A stretch of 64,000 nt of DNA from Apostichopus japonicus (taxonomy: Eukaryota; Echinodermata; Holothuroidea; Aspidochirotida; Stichopodidae): positions 5,310,001-5,374,000 of the forward strand of contig NC_092582.1 of the NCBI RefSeq assembly GCF_037975245.1, given 5' to 3'. Below, piece after piece: positions 1 through 14,702 of this stretch (positions are counted from its first letter, which is position 1; every line of letters starts with the position of its first letter). A model generated the notes under the pieces. That model ran no database searches, was not told where the DNA came from, and saw only the letters and a program-made list of their open reading frames with translations. The translations under genes and the position numbers were made by a program.

Positions 1-666
1 TACTTCCCTGTGTGAGACTCCTCTTTCTGACTCACGGTATGCGTAGGCGGCAGAAAAATTGAAAAACCATTTCGAAAACAGCAAATGGATTTATTGTGGC
101 ACATGCATTACTTAATGGCGCCACCATTTTTGGCTAGCTACACTATAAGGTGACTGTATTGTGGTCGGCATAAAAGATTACTGATATTCAGCTTCTTTAC
201 CATGTCACCTTGAAAACTTAAGTCAGTGAATTTCAAGCAGCCATGAACTGATCGTCAGACGGCCGACTTGAAACTCTACTGAAGACTATTCCAGCATGAA
301 GCTCACGTTGATGAGCAGTAAATGAACATTTAATTGCGGAGAAACAGGAAGCTGTATGGGTCTGTCTCTGATAGGAGTGTTTGACTGTTATAAATTATGT
401 AGTTCTGATATGAAATCACTTTATCAAAGTGGCAGTAGGTTTCAAGCCTTCCTTAGTTTATAGATATATATTTTACCAGTAAATAGAAATTCAAATCACC
501 ACTTAATATAAAGTGAAGATCATAAGACATTAGTAGCCATTTATAGATCAGCGAAACGGTACTAATAATACCTGGACTGCTCTGTAACTTAGGGTTAGTT
601 GCATCATAATGGACTTAATCGAACTTGTAAATTATTGAAACCGTCTCCACATTTGTCTATCATCAG

Positions 667-2509
667 CATACACCCCGGAGATCTTTATCCCTTCACCCGA
701 CGGCCACTCTTCTTGGTCGTCGAAAGTCCTACGAGTGATTCTTTCAGGGTAAGTAAAACAGTTTTTGAGTTTTTTTGAACATTATTATATAGTATTATAT
801 TAATAATATTATATTATTATATTAGTATTTAATAAATGTCAAAGCGTCTCTGTATGGTATGTGATCATAGACTCAAAATTCTGTTTTTTTTTTCTGTTTT
901 CAATTTTTTCCCCAGAATTTTCCAAACCTGTTTGGACAACCTTTGGTGTCTCTAATGTCACCAAGTAACCTTCCGAATTTCCTTCAAGACGATTCTTTGG
1001 ACAAAGGCAACCTTTTCACTGTCTTTTTGCACTCGCCATTGGCTGGCTTTTGTTGTGTTAGCTCCATACCAGATGTCCAAGTGGAATTGTGGACAAATTG
1101 CCAGGCGATGGTGAATAAGATTCTGGCAGAAATGGACTCCCAAATCGTCAAGTCGAAGACAGTCGGTAAGACAACATACAGCATTTTTGAGAGATCCTGA
1201 AATTAATGTACCGAGTTAATACTCTTCATTGCTTGTATTCGATGACGGGGTTTAAAAATGATAATCCGACGCAATTGTTGAGACAAGTACCAGGTTGATC
1301 TGTTTGCTGAATATTACAAAATACTGACTCTCAATTCAACTCTCAAATCGTGCTGTGTCGTAATTTACGTTTCTTTTCATGTTTCGTCTTTCTTAAGAGT
1401 GTCTGTATGTTTGCTCGATATCAAATTGACAATTTCACATATCGTACCGCTCATGTTTAAACTTTCCCTTTTAACATCTTTTGCCTTTTTTTACAGACGT
1501 GGCCTTCAAGCAGTTCTTTAGCGACGACTTTCTGAGGCTACTTATCCTTCGCTTTTGTTTCTGTCATATCACATTGAAGTATCACAGAGGATTTAAGGTA
1601 CTAGCCTACGTATCTGAGAATGAGGGGGGGGGGGTGGGTGGGTGGGAGTGTGAAATTGGGAATATTGGTATTTAGAGTGGTTTGTTAAAATAAAAAGTTC
1701 TTGGCAAATGCTGAAATGCCAGGCACACGTCATAAAATATGACAGAGCTTTCTATCAATCATTTCAGTCACCATGAATCGTGTTTTTTTTGTTTTTTTTT
1801 AATTTTTATTAACTCTTCATTGATCATTAGTTTTAGATATATATTGGATCTTCTCTATTTCTCTTGGAATCACCTTCTATGTCCTTCTCTGGTTTGTATA
1901 AAAATCAAACGATATGCAATCGATCAACAGTTGCACCGTCATACACTGTTCTATCATTGCCGTTAGACTTCTCAAGAAACACAGGGCATCTTTAACCTAA
2001 AGCTCAGTGGTCTAAAATTCACCTTTTTCAAATGAAAAAGGTGTCAGTTTATGCAAATACTTGTTTACAATCTTCCAATCAGATTACTTCTTATGATTAT
2101 ATTCATAGTTTAATTTTTAATCAGGTCTTCTTTAATTAGTAATCACCGATTTGTTTTGATCAAGATGTGTTTTGTTTTGTTATTAAGACTTGATGTAATT
2201 TGGTTGCTTTTTAAAAAAAATTTTTTTATTGTTTTTATTGTTTATTGTTTTTTTTTATTGTTTTTTTGTTGTTCTTCTTCTTTTCTTTTGTTAGGGGTAT
2301 AACTACAGTACTGCTCTGAGATCGTGTCATTGTTTTTTTCTATTCTTCTCTCCTCCTTCCGACAGCATTCAACATACTACCCACAGAGCTTTCCCGATCT
2401 CCAGGGCCACGATGTCCTGGAATTGCAGTTAGTCCACAAATTGCTGCTGGATCTAGCAGCCATGTTGGATGTCAGGCCTATTTACCTTGAACTGGGAGAT
2501 CTGGAGTGA
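667..2509 (+). CDS. SCAI: SCAI orthologue, C-terminal four exons (5' part lies upstream of the window)
   Basis: Four coding exons can be joined: 667-748, 916-1165, 1497-1597 and 2366-2509 (stop TGA 2507-2509). Each has a matching acceptor and donor (for example CAG/667, 748/GTAAGT, 1597/GTACTA) and the frame stays open (intron phases 0, 1, 0). The joined product carries blocks I recognise from memory of SCAI (suppressor of cancer cell invasion): FTRRPLFLVV, then NFPNLFGQPLVSLMSP, GNLFTVFLHSPL, FKQFFSDDFLRLL, YPQSFPDL and a tail with LDLAAMLDVRPIYLE. SCAI is a nuclear cofactor known to repress MRTF/SRF transcription and to act in DNA double-strand break repair. About 190 C-terminal residues are present of a protein of about 600 in mammals. 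The upstream exons are outside the window. No clear poly(A) signal was found close to the stop. Confidence 0.85.
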
Positions 2510-2770
2510 TTACTTGAACTAAAGTGAACCGGTCATGACATCCTCCAAGGATAGCTTTGAGAACAATATTTGAACAAAATTTTAAATGCCATTCCTTATC
2601 CTTAGTTGTCAGGATGGAGAATTTTTAAGTATTTAGATTGCAGCTGGTTTATACCAAAATTACTCATCTTTGGAAAGTGTTTTTTTTGGATTGCCAGCAA
2701 ACAGCCCCATCAACTACCACTCCCACACCCCACCCCCCCCAACTTCATTCTTTCTGACTGGATGGGACAC

Positions 2771-3012
2771 ACCACCAACAGAGCTTTCCTTGTCTCCAGG
2801 GTCACGATGTCTTGGAACCACAAGTAGTCCACAAACTGTTGCTTGGTGAAATCTACCGGCCATGTTGGACCTAATTACCTCAACGCCAGGGATCTGGAGT
2901 GATTAATTGAACTGAAGTGACATGACTTTCCTTCTTTTTCCAGGATGAAAATTGTCAGTATTTAGATTAGAGCTGGACGAAAACCAGAATTACCTCAATT
3001 TGGAAAGTTTTA
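2771..3012 (+). pseudogene. Decayed tandem copy of the SCAI terminal exon and 3'UTR
   Basis: This stretch repeats about 2375-2675 with many substitutions and indels. The exon-derived blocks CAGAGCTTTCC, CACGATGTC, GTCCACAAA, GCCATGTTGGA and GATCTGGAGTGATTA are all retained in order, followed by the 3'UTR block around TATTTAGATT and TTTGGAAAGT. The reading frame matches SCAI for about 20 residues (QSFP, LQGHDVLE, VVHKLLL) and is then shifted and broken. The intron acceptor is not preserved, so it is most likely a non-functional local duplication that now lies 3' of the gene. Confidence 0.75.
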
Positions 3013-3224
3013 AATGATGTTCAACTTGTATTTTACAAATGGAGAGTCAGTGAAATATTTTGAATGAAAAATAGAACTCTTTCCCAAAATGCCACCATTT
3101 TGTGGGACTTTCACTTTTTAATCTATTAAGGTTTTTAATCACTAATTTGGCATATATTTGCCTTCCATGTCAGTGTCCATATTATGTCTGACGCCCTCCT
3201 GTAACCTGTCATTCCCCCCCTCCC

Positions 3225-3613
3225 CAGTGGCGGAGCGTCCATACAGTCAGGGGGCGGATGCCCCTCTGACGGACTGAAATGGATTGTTGGCCCCCTTTTC
3301 AGCTTCTTACCACTTTTTACTTATTCGCTTATTGACTTTTTTATTGCGCTTTCATCTACCTATTGACATTTGTCACATTTTTGTGGTGTAATTTTCTGAC
3401 AAAATGTTCTAACAGCTATTTATTCTTCATTTATCTGCAAATTAGCAAGGCGCGGAAAGGGTCATTTCCGGCTATCTAGGGAGTATCTTTACTTGAAAAA
3501 AAAATCTGTACGGTCCGCGCCAAGCTGTGGTGGCGCTCCGCTTAGGTATTGTCTAAAGCGCCCCTTCAGACCATTCTCGCCCCCTCTGACCAATACCCCT
3601 AGCTCCGCCACTG
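3225..3613. mobile_element. hAT-type MITE, family A, copy 1
   Basis: The ends are CAGTGGCGGAGC at the left and its complement GCTCCGCCACTG at the right. The element is flanked on both sides by the same 8-bp direct repeat CCCCTCCC (3217-3224 and 3614-3621), the target-site length of hAT transposons. There is no coding capacity. Internally it contains the recurrent core (about 3450-3560) with TCATTTCCGG and GGCGCTCCGCTTA. A second copy lies at 24327-24695. Confidence 0.85.
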
Positions 3614-3887
3614 CCCCTCCCCACCAAGACTGTCCCCACTTTTCAGTGTCCAATGTCTGTTAGTTTGGATAACAGTCTTCAAGAAAAGTGTTAATACAGA
3701 AAGCTTTCTGATCATATCACAGAAATAATGTCTGGACATCTTAAAAAATTCACTTTTCCCAACAATTATTCAAAATAACAAATGGTGAGAGAAAATATTA
3801 CCAAAACCTATTTTTTTTCTGGTGTTTGATGAATAATCACAACTTTTACAACCATGATTGCGTGCGTGTGTGTGTGTATGTGTGTGA

Positions 3888-4262
3888 CAGTGGCGTAGGA
3901 AGGTACTTTTGAGTGGGGGGGCTGAAGACTGATGGCCGGCCTGGGGGAGGGGTCTAAGGGGAGGGGGTGTCCCCCTCCCCTTTGGATTTTTTTGCATTTC
4001 CAGGTGGCCTCAGATGCAATTTGGTGCAATATAGCACCCACTCCATTTTGTAAACTTAATTTTGTATTTTCACCTGGGCTTAGATGCAATTTGGTGCTCC
4101 AAATGAGATTTTTTTCTCATTTGGAAATGAAAAAGGGGTTTTCTGACTTGCGGAGCGGGGGGGCGGAATGATACTTCCGCCCCTCCACATTTTTCACTGG
4201 GGGGGCTAGCGCCCCCCCCCCCCCCAGCCCCCCCCCCCCCCCCCCCGGTTCCTACGCCCTTG
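3888..4262 (+). mobile_element. hAT-type MITE, family B, copy 1
   Basis: It begins CAGTGGCGTAGGAAGG and ends GGTTCCTACGCCCTTG (imperfect inverted termini), and is flanked by an exact 8-bp duplication GTGTGTGA (3880-3887, 4263-4270) inside a (TG)n stretch. The interior has GC-rich mirror blocks, two copies of the motif AGATGCAATTTGGTGC, and long poly-C/poly-G runs. No transposase is encoded. Related copies are at 22634-23004, 27106-27470 and 51582-51955. Confidence 0.88.
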
Positions 4263-4620
4263 GTGTGTGATGTCTCACTGGTAAAGAATGCGTGATATGT
4301 CAGGTGGGGAAACTTGTATCGATCTCAAACTCTATGCTTGAACTTAAAGATGCCGATTGCTTTTCATGGAGGTCAAAGGTCATTTGTTCCCAGCAGAGCT
4401 CGTAACGTGAAAATCTTGTGAATATTGGATGGAAGTATATACTTCTGATGAGTACTAGATGAAGTGTGTTATTTTTATTTTCATTTTCATATCCTAAGGG
4501 CCATTCGCGGTAAACACTGGGTAAACTCATTGAAACGATAATGTTTCACAATTTGGATGCATCTTAACTTGAAATACAGATGCACCATATTGACTTTCAA
4601 AGCTCTGTGTGTATAGGTGA
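4263..4620. other. Unannotated spacer
   Basis: No gene, RNA or recognisable repeat was seen between the family B MITE and the duplicated SINE region. Confidence 0.5.
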
Positions 4621-4624
4621 GGCC

Positions 4625-7015
<2,391 letters not shown>

Positions 7016-7918
7016 TAATCCTTTTTAACAAATCCGATCTTTGTATCGGTTTAAAACATCGGTATAAAGTACGACATCGGTATAAAGTACGACATAATAA
7101 AAGGACACAAAACGAATTATTGTCATTTTTAATAAAATCATTTTGAAAGGGTGTTTATTTTGTTGAAAACTGCGTTATCAACATAATTCAAGCAGTGTTA
7201 CTGGCAGTGACCTTAACTTAGCATCCTCTTCAAGTTTCAGAATTCGCGGTTTTCGACCATGACGGATTGCAGGATAATTTCCTGATAAAGGAAATCCTCT
7301 GCAGGAGCAAAGTACCCAAAATGGACACAACAGTTATTAAACAAATGGGTACGCATTCATGAATAAGTACGTCTTGAGTTCTTTCTGGAAAGTCGACACA
7401 TGCTGGATTGTTTTCAGAGATGTCAGGGGAGACTGTTTATAATAATAATATTAATAATTAATAATAAAGACCGTCATTTGACTTTACCGGATCTGGTAGA
7501 CGGCCTCTTCCTAAAGAGAACAGAATTCCTACCAATATTGCTACGTTCTATATGATAACTAATGACGAACATTACAAAATCATCACAGTACATATGAATG
7601 GGTGATATTAAGAATTACGTACTAATTGAACTGATTTTTTTTCAGGAGATAATGAGTGGTCCAAAACTTAGCTTTACTATTCGTTAAAATATCTGCCACA
7701 AATTTAGTTTGGTGTGTGCATAATATCCGTAAAAGGTTATGAAATATGGGCGGCTTCTTTGTCCAACGGAGAAATATATGATAACGTTAACAGCGTTCAG
7801 CCTGTTACATGTTACAGCCTGTTACAGCCTGTTACATTACATGGGCGTCCACGGGTGGGGGCGGGGTGGAGAAAATTACAAAACGTTGCTCGGCAAAGGC
7901 ATTGCATTCGGTTTCCGA
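7016..7918. other. Unannotated spacer
   Basis: AT-rich sequence with a small direct repeat around 7060-7095 and short AAT runs near 7440-7465. No supported gene. Confidence 0.5.
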
Positions 7919-7980
<62 letters not shown>

Positions 7981-8090
7981 TGATAATAATAATAATAAAA
8001 ATAGTAATAATAATAAAAAATAATAATAAAAAATAATAATAAAAAAATAATAATAATAATTATTACAACAATAATAATAACCATCGATCT
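7919..8090. repeat. (AAT)n microsatellite
   Basis: A long AAT/ATA run with scattered GAT and AAAAT interruptions. Open frames across it (poly-N, poly-I, poly-Y) are artefacts of the repeat. Confidence 0.95.
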
Positions 8091-8400
8091 TAAAATATAC
8101 CCTTCTTGAGAGTGTAACAAACATTACTATTTGATATTTATTATATCTTAAAATCTTTTAGGTATAACTTAAGTAATTATTATTTCAACAAATACTAACT
8201 CTTGACAAGTGATTGAAAGACTCCAATTTGTTGTATGGACAAACTCAGGTGTTCAGATGCACTGGATTGTTTTGTTTTTCCGGGAGGGGGGGGGGTGTTT
8301 TTGTTTTGTTATGGTCTTATTGTCCTATTGTATGATATTGTGTATTTTGCTTTGTTGTACTTTGATTGGTCTCTTTCTCGGTATTTTTGGGAGCGAAGCA

Positions 8401-10360
8401 CAGGGGCGTGTCCAGGATTTTCCAATAGGGGGGGGGGGGCGTCGGGCATGAATGATCGCCGTCCTGGGGGATGGGTCTAAGGGGAGGGGTGGACAATTTT
8501 TGCTTTCGAAGAAGGGCTGAAATGCAAAATGGTGCCATATGCATGGGCGGCGATCCGTACTTCCGAGTGGGTGGGGGGGGGTATGACCTTGTTGACTATC
8601 TAAGCGTAGCGCCACTATGAGTTGGCGCGAAGCGTACAAGAAAATTTTGGGATTAACAAACCCTCTAGATGGCTGGAAACGGCACTTCCAGAGATGCCAA
8701 GGTCAGATGCTTTATAGGCGGGTGAAAATTGTCTGGTGCTGTTGGTTACGTACACCATCTAAGCGGAGCGCCACCATGGGGTTGGCGCGAAGCGTACAAG
8801 AAATCTTGGGATCTTACGGCCCCTCAGATGGCCGGAAACATCACTTCCCGGGTCATCTAAGCTGAATCTATACTGTCTCCATATTTGTATTGTGTCTATT
8901 TTTTTTTCATTCCAGAGGAAAAAATATCTTGAAATAAAAAAAATCTCTGAAATTTTGCGGACGCTGTAGCGTTCACGTGTGTCGTAACGGTATTATTTTT
9001 CAAGAATCGTATAGGTAACGTTGCTTTCAGCCGGGCATATTTAGCACGATCGGCTTTGAGTAATTTCCGATCCTGGCGGTTCTGAGATAATTCGCATTTT
9101 GGTGTGATGAAATGAATTTCACGCTAGCAATGATACACTTTCACAGGAAAAACTCTGTGGGCCTACAATGCGGGAGATTCTTCAAAAATAAGGGAGTTTT
9201 TTGGGAAAATGCGGGAGATTCGGACAGGTGGGCGGGTGAGCGGGAGACGACCCGAAAATGCGGGTGACACCCGCCCAAAGCGGGTTACTTGGCAGCACTG
9301 CACTTCCCGAGGTTTCCAAGCGGCATATACCCAACTTTAAAATAGGGATGTCATGTCCGAAATATCTCATAATCAGGATCCAAAATACCTTTTTTTTTAA
9401 TTTCGGGTGTTATTTTGGGAAAATTGCCCCTGTCAATCTTATTTCAGGCGCAACGTTAGAATGTTCGAGAGCTCTTTTATATTATTCGATGAAGAAAATG
9501 GCCTCATACAGGCTATTATAGGCCTATACACATGCAATACACAATTACACATAGTTACATCCTAGGTACCGATTGCTAGGGCATCCAGGTGAAACGTGTA
9601 TTAAGCATTACCCTGGTATAACATGAGATTCTCAGCTGTTCGAGGGAACATGTACGTGTGTAGGCCTACTATATGGCCTATATGAATACTATGAGGGTGC
9701 ATATATGTACTATATCAATACCGTGGGCGCAATAATACATTTTGTTGTTATAGGGCCAATGAAGCCTACAGTCAACTATTCTTGCTTTATAAAGACGCTT
9801 TATTTGAAAAGATCGCACTGCGTTTATGGTAGGCGAGAAATGAAGCTAAAAAAGAGCCGTACATTAACGATGATGCATAAATGTAGGCATGAAAATATTC
9901 TTATCCCTGGCATTTGGTGGGGGGATATGGTGTATTACATCCCCTCCACCCATTTCCATGGGGGATATATCCCCCCTTCCCCCCCCCCCCCCAGGATCGC
10001 CGCCCATGGCCATATGTGATCCATTTTTCGACCTTAATAATAAGCAACATTTCCAGTAAATCTGGACACAAAATGCACAATTTAGTATGGCTGGCATGTC
10101 ACTTAGTGTTTATAGTGATAATACAAACACAATTACCATCTATGTTTCTAAAACTATTATGCCGCCGAACTTCGCCAGAACCTTTTTTTGGCAAACAAAA
10201 AATAAAGCATACGGGAGGGGGGGGGGGGTTGAGCGATCACCGACATCTCACTTAAAGGTCGTCATCACTTTTTTTTTTTTTTTTTTGCTAAACTTTTTTT
10301 TTTTTGGTGACGGCCAATAGGGGGGCGCGCGCCTGTTGCGCCCCCCTGGATACGCCCCTG
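8401..10360. mobile_element. Composite/nested MITE block, probable hAT-like element
   Basis: The outer ends are CAGGGGCGTGTCCAGG (8401) and, inverted, CTGGATACGCCCCTG (ending 10360). The six bases GAAGCA occur immediately outside both ends, a possible 6-bp target duplication. Inside are two reverse copies of the shared MITE core (about 8596-8695 and 8753-8860), a GATCGCCGTCCTGGGGG block at about 8452, a second GC-rich unit beginning near 8541 whose complement CGCCGCCCATGG occurs near 9999, and poly-T and poly-G runs. No transposase frame is recognisable. The internal nesting order is uncertain. Confidence 0.5.
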
Positions 10361-10503
10361 GAAGCACCCCGTCAAGCCCGCAAGGGTTTTTTGTTCCGCT
10401 TTATTCACTTCATGTATTATTCACTACTACTTCATGTTATTTGTTATTTGTAAACGTTTAAATGCATGTTGTGAAAAACAAATAAATAAAATGAAAATGA
10501 AAT
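10361..10503 (+). repeat. Possible retroelement 3' tail
   Basis: AAGCCCGCAAGGGTTTTTT is followed by T-rich sequence and an AAATAAATAAAATGAAAATGA-type tail, resembling 3' ends of non-LTR retrotransposons. No coding part is attached. Low confidence. Confidence 0.3.
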
Positions 10504-11680
10504 ATTTGGGAAAATTTCCGACTCTCAAATTGTAACCATATTCTCGAAATTATGACAGTTTTATATCGAAATTTCCACATGTTCCAAAGAATTTAAAACA
10601 TTCATATCTACATTTCGATCTTAAATCTCAAACGTTTGACTACTTCATATCTTATCGACAACTCCTTGATATTTCGGGTTTTTTTTCTATAAATATCGGT
10701 TTCTTTATGACAAAGTTTGAGATGTTTTATCTCGAAATTGGATTTGTTAAGAATATTGACATTTTATTTCTTGATACATCTTTTTACCTTATAAGGTAAG
10801 TACTTAGTCACTGTTTATTCATAGTATGCATGTATAATTCATCAAACCAGATTCCAGATTACGGAAACAGTCATATGGAAACGTTTGCTCTATGAACAAC
10901 GCGTGGTCGGAGAATTAAATGCTGTTGTACACGCACAGGAAGCTAGGCGGTTTTCATTCTCCGAAATTGCTGTGAGAGCACTGCACACCATGGTGTGTTC
11001 AGATTAACCGCGTAAAGGAGGACTTCACAAAATTTCTCACGATGCTTTTGATTTGCTGGTGAAAAGTACGAGCCTTAAAATTGACTAATCAAGTCGAATT
11101 TTATATCACTAGAGAGAAGAGTCATCGATCTTTTCTTTGACATAGGAAGAAGTTGGTTACGCAATTACACTCCTAGCAAGCACAATGTAAGCATTGAGAG
11201 ATAGGGACATTTTGAAGTCGTTCACTGCTTTCCGAACTGGTTTTTTACTTTTTCAGATTAAAAAGTACGGTGTTTAGTTCAAACGCATAATAAATAACGA
11301 CACATTATTGTAAAGAGAACACAATATTCTTCAAATTGACATAAGAAAGATTTTTTTGTGAGTGCTATACAGTTATGAAAATAGTTAGCGGGAAATGTGT
11401 TTATTTTGTCGCGATATTTGCTGCGTAGCGACGAGGTGTTTTGTGAACAGGTCCACAAGGCAACCATATATGAGGTAATTGTTGTCCTTTTTAAGTTGCA
11501 ATGTCACAGATTTTTAGTGATTCACAACCAAACAAAAACAGATATAATCATAAAAGAAAATAGTCTTCCTACCACGCGAATTTCATAAAATAAAACGGTG
11601 AATTCCCCAGCTGAAATAATTTCTTATAAATGTATGGATTCTTGACAGAACACCTCATTTAAACTTCATCAAGTTGTTGA
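10504..11680. other. Unannotated spacer
   Basis: AT-rich sequence without a supported gene or repeat on either strand. Confidence 0.5.
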
Positions 11681-11689
11681 GATTCATAG

Positions 11690-11860
11690 CAGATCAGAAA
11701 TATCACTAAAATAAACCCTTTCAAGAACAGTTCAGCTACCTTCACCTCAAGACTTTTGAAGTTATAATAGAGTTGACACAATTTTGCTTTCATACCTGTA
11801 ATTATGGCAAATTGGACTACGATAATAGGTGAGTTCCTAACCTGGTTCAATCAGATTAGT
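11690..11860 (+). repeat. Duplicated 5' region of the secreted-family gene (copy of 27940-28090)
   Basis: About 160 bp align by eye with the segment around the first exon of the 28 kb gene. Shared blocks include AAACCCTTTCAAGAACA, TTCACCT.AAGA, TTTGCTTTCATACCTGTAAT and GTGAGTTCC.AACCTGGT. The homology covers 5' flank, first coding exon and start of intron 1, as expected for a gene duplicate rather than a dispersed repeat. Confidence 0.65.
11804..11828 (+). CDS. Orphan first coding exon (MANWTTII) of a further secreted-family member
   Basis: ATG at 11804 opens eight codons, MANWTTII, plus one base, followed directly by a GTGAGT donor at 11829. This equals the first exon of the 28 kb gene (MANWTTIL plus one base, phase 1 donor) with one conservative change. 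The ATG, the frame and the donor are all intact. I could not find a convincing second exon in the following 4 kb, so this may be the start of a degraded or rearranged gene, or a pseudogene remnant. Confidence 0.45.
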
Positions 11861-12630
11861 TATAACACTTTTATTAACATCATTAACTAATTTACATTAA
11901 TAAGAGTTGACTATTTATCTTACAAACACAAAGTAGAACGATATATGTCTGTAGTTGGCGAACGAGAAACAGATCCCATCTTAGATATCGACTTAATATT
12001 ATAGCATTTTGTCGATATGTGATGGATTGTCCGTTTCGAAGGGGACACGTGATAATCACTTGACATAGAAACAACAATGGTAATCTTATATGTTATAAGT
12101 ATCGATGTAAAGGGTACTGGGAGTAACTGGTGGTGGATAAATTTATTTGGTTTTATTTCGTTCCAAGGCTCTATCTCGGATGATGTCTCTTACAAGAGTA
12201 TGTATGATGTCATATGCTATCGAACTGTAGGGGTTAGTAAGTTTTCGTGTACTGATTCAGACCAGGTCTTTTCATGAGAATCCGAGTATATAGGAAGTGT
12301 ATCTCGACTCCCACTTAAAACCTAATAGATTTTTAGATACCTTTTGTCACTGATTTTGGCACAGACCTCACTATCACCTTTGACTTATATATTAGAGGTC
12401 GTTGCGTATGATGAACAACAAACAGCTATACAAGAAAGGGGAAAAAGAACACGAAATAATCTCCTTATATTATTGGCAAGGGTGCTGTTAGTTTGCAGAT
12501 ATGTGATGCCATATCGTTTCGAAAAGTAAATTAACAATAGCAGCAAAATATTCAAAATATTAATATTTTTTTTTCTCCTCTTAGGCTGCCCGAATTTTTC
12601 AGGACTTTTGTCCGAATTTCTTGTCCTCTG
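11861..12630. other. Unannotated spacer
   Basis: Searched for exons 2-5 of the secreted family and found none with correct phase and donor. Otherwise AT-rich sequence. Confidence 0.45.
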
Positions 12631-12631
12631 G

Positions 12632-12738
<107 letters not shown>

Positions 12739-12912
12739 TGCAGTAGCTTGCCCGAATCTTTTTCAAATTTTTGCCCGACAATTTCATGATTTTCTTTATT
12801 TAGCATCATGATGCCCGAATAGTTCCGTGTGACGTAAGCGCAGTTCATTTGGGCTGAAACGCTTTTTGCGAGATCAATTTTTTTTTCTAACCAGTCAATT
12901 GTATACCTGGAC

Positions 12913-13553
12913 CAAGGGCGGCGGAACCGGGGGGGGGGGGCACAGGGGGCACGTTTCCTCAGATTAAAAATGTGCCTTTTTTTCTACATAAGAGGTGCCT
13001 CAAGTTAGCAAGAGGCCAGAGAACCAGAATGAACACTCGGGAAGGGCCGTTTCCGGCCATCTGAGGGGTTTGTTAACCAAAACTTTTCTAGTATACGCTC
13101 CGCGCCAACCGATGGTTGCGCTCCGCACAGATAGTCGTGCATACAACTTTGCAAATCCTGGCTAAGCCCGTGACTTTTAATGAAATTCTGTGGTGCAAAC
13201 TCAAAGCTATTTCGAATGGAAAAAAATTGTTAAGATATTAACAAGAAAAAACTCTAAATCGGAAGATTCCTATATCAGCAACTAGCATGATTTCACCTCA
13301 TTTTGTCTCAAAAGAAAACTTGTTCCTTGTTTCCTAATTTGCGCATTGGATATTGCAGTGCTAGTATGCATATTTTCCTTTAGGGGGGGGGGGGGGCGTT
13401 GATGGAGTGATGTGTATACACAAATAAGATAATACAATAAGAGTTATAAAGGGTACTAAATGTAAGGCTGCATCAGTCCAATCGAATTTCTGCAAAGTGC
13501 CGTTTGATGTCGGTGCCCCCCCCCCCAGATTAAAAGTGCTTCCGCCGCCCTTG
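12913..13553. mobile_element. hAT-type MITE, family C
   Basis: The ends are CAAGGGCGGCGGAACC and, inverted, GCTTCCGCCGCCCTTG. An exact 8-bp target duplication ACCTGGAC flanks it (12905-12912 and 13554-13561). It is 641 bp and non-coding. It contains the shared core at about 13035-13135 (GCCGTTTCCGGCCATCTGAG and CGCTCCGCGCCAACC) plus poly-G and poly-C runs near each end. Confidence 0.88.
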
Positions 13554-13924
13554 ACCTGGACATCCCCAACATCAGTGTATATAAGAAACATTTTCTTTTT
13601 CATGGATGGTTGGGGGGGGGGGGAGTGCCTACAAGCCTAGAAGTACAGGTTTATCATATTCTTTGTTATATTTTATACTTTTTTGTGAGACAAATTGCAG
13701 TCTCACCCGACACAGCGACATTATCCCGCCTACGTGTCGTTGAACAATGTATGTTTTTCTGGAGGTAGCTGAGTACTGTGTTAATATAATAAATAAGGTA
13801 ACTAAATAGGAGCTTCAAAAATATACTGTCCCATTTTTCCCCTTCAAAGTGATGTTACCATTTTTCTTCTTCTTCTAATTTACCAAATTTTTGGGGGAAG
13901 TGTAAATTTCTAAAACGTGAGATT

Positions 13925-14135
13925 ATAAAATAAAGAATGTTCCGATGCAACTTGCAAGGCCTCAGAAGTGCCGTTTCCGGCAATCTGAGAGGCATTGTGT
14001 GCCAAAATTTTTTTTTGTACGCTACGCGCCAACCAATGGTGGCGCTCCGCTTAGATAGTGTCACGGGAACTTTCGGGCACAAAAAGTTCTGCCCCCCCCA
14101 AACTGAAATGGTCCCGTACGCCTATGCTTTCACAT
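13925..14135 (+). mobile_element. MITE fragment with the shared core
   Basis: Contains TGCCGTTTCCGGCAATCTGA, TTGTACGCTACGCGCCAACC and GGCGCTCCGCTTAGATAGTG (about 13968-14060), a poly-C run, and a right end CCCGTACGCCTATG resembling that of family D. The left end is not identifiable. Confidence 0.55.
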
Positions 14136-14702
14136 GAGTCTTCTTCTGGATGTATTCCAAGCCCATGGTGAGGATCATCGTTCCCCTTTTCTCATGAAGC
14201 GATTTCAAGCACAGAAATACCTTTCTGAAAGGAATGAGATTTCAAAGGAATAAATTCTACGAAGCCACAGTGTGGGTCCGGGAAGACACTGCAGCCCTGA
14301 AATTTGTAGCATTTTATTAACACTAAATATTATCCGAACCTGTGGAATGTAATCGTATAAACGGGAGAAACAGGGAGAACATGTTTTGCTTCACTCTTCT
14401 TCAGTTTGGTTTCGTTACACTTAGACTAAGCTCGCTGATATCGACTCCTGAGGTTTGGATGGAAGAAACTGAAAGGAAACTTGACAAACTGACGACTTTA
14501 TACTAGCAATGTATACTTGACGTCGTTGCTGTTTTAAGTTGATGACTTGGACTGCACGACACATTTACATATATTCATGTAGAGTGGGGGGGGGGGAGAA
14601 ATTTTATCACACAAGTTCCTTTACTTCAAACGTAGTGGGCATGTGCACGGGCATGGGTTCTAATGTCGCACGTGACTTATGATATCATATATAGGTCAAA
14701 GG

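Noticed and set aside
8617-8865. Frame beginning MSWREAYKKIL, recurring at 60.7 kb
   Set aside because: Belongs to the shared MITE core; the frame is not maintained among copies and reading in other frames is equally open.
12344-12529. Possible second exon for the orphan first exon at 11804 ([11 protein letters not shown] segment)
   Set aside because: The acceptor gives the wrong phase and no donor follows the open segment.
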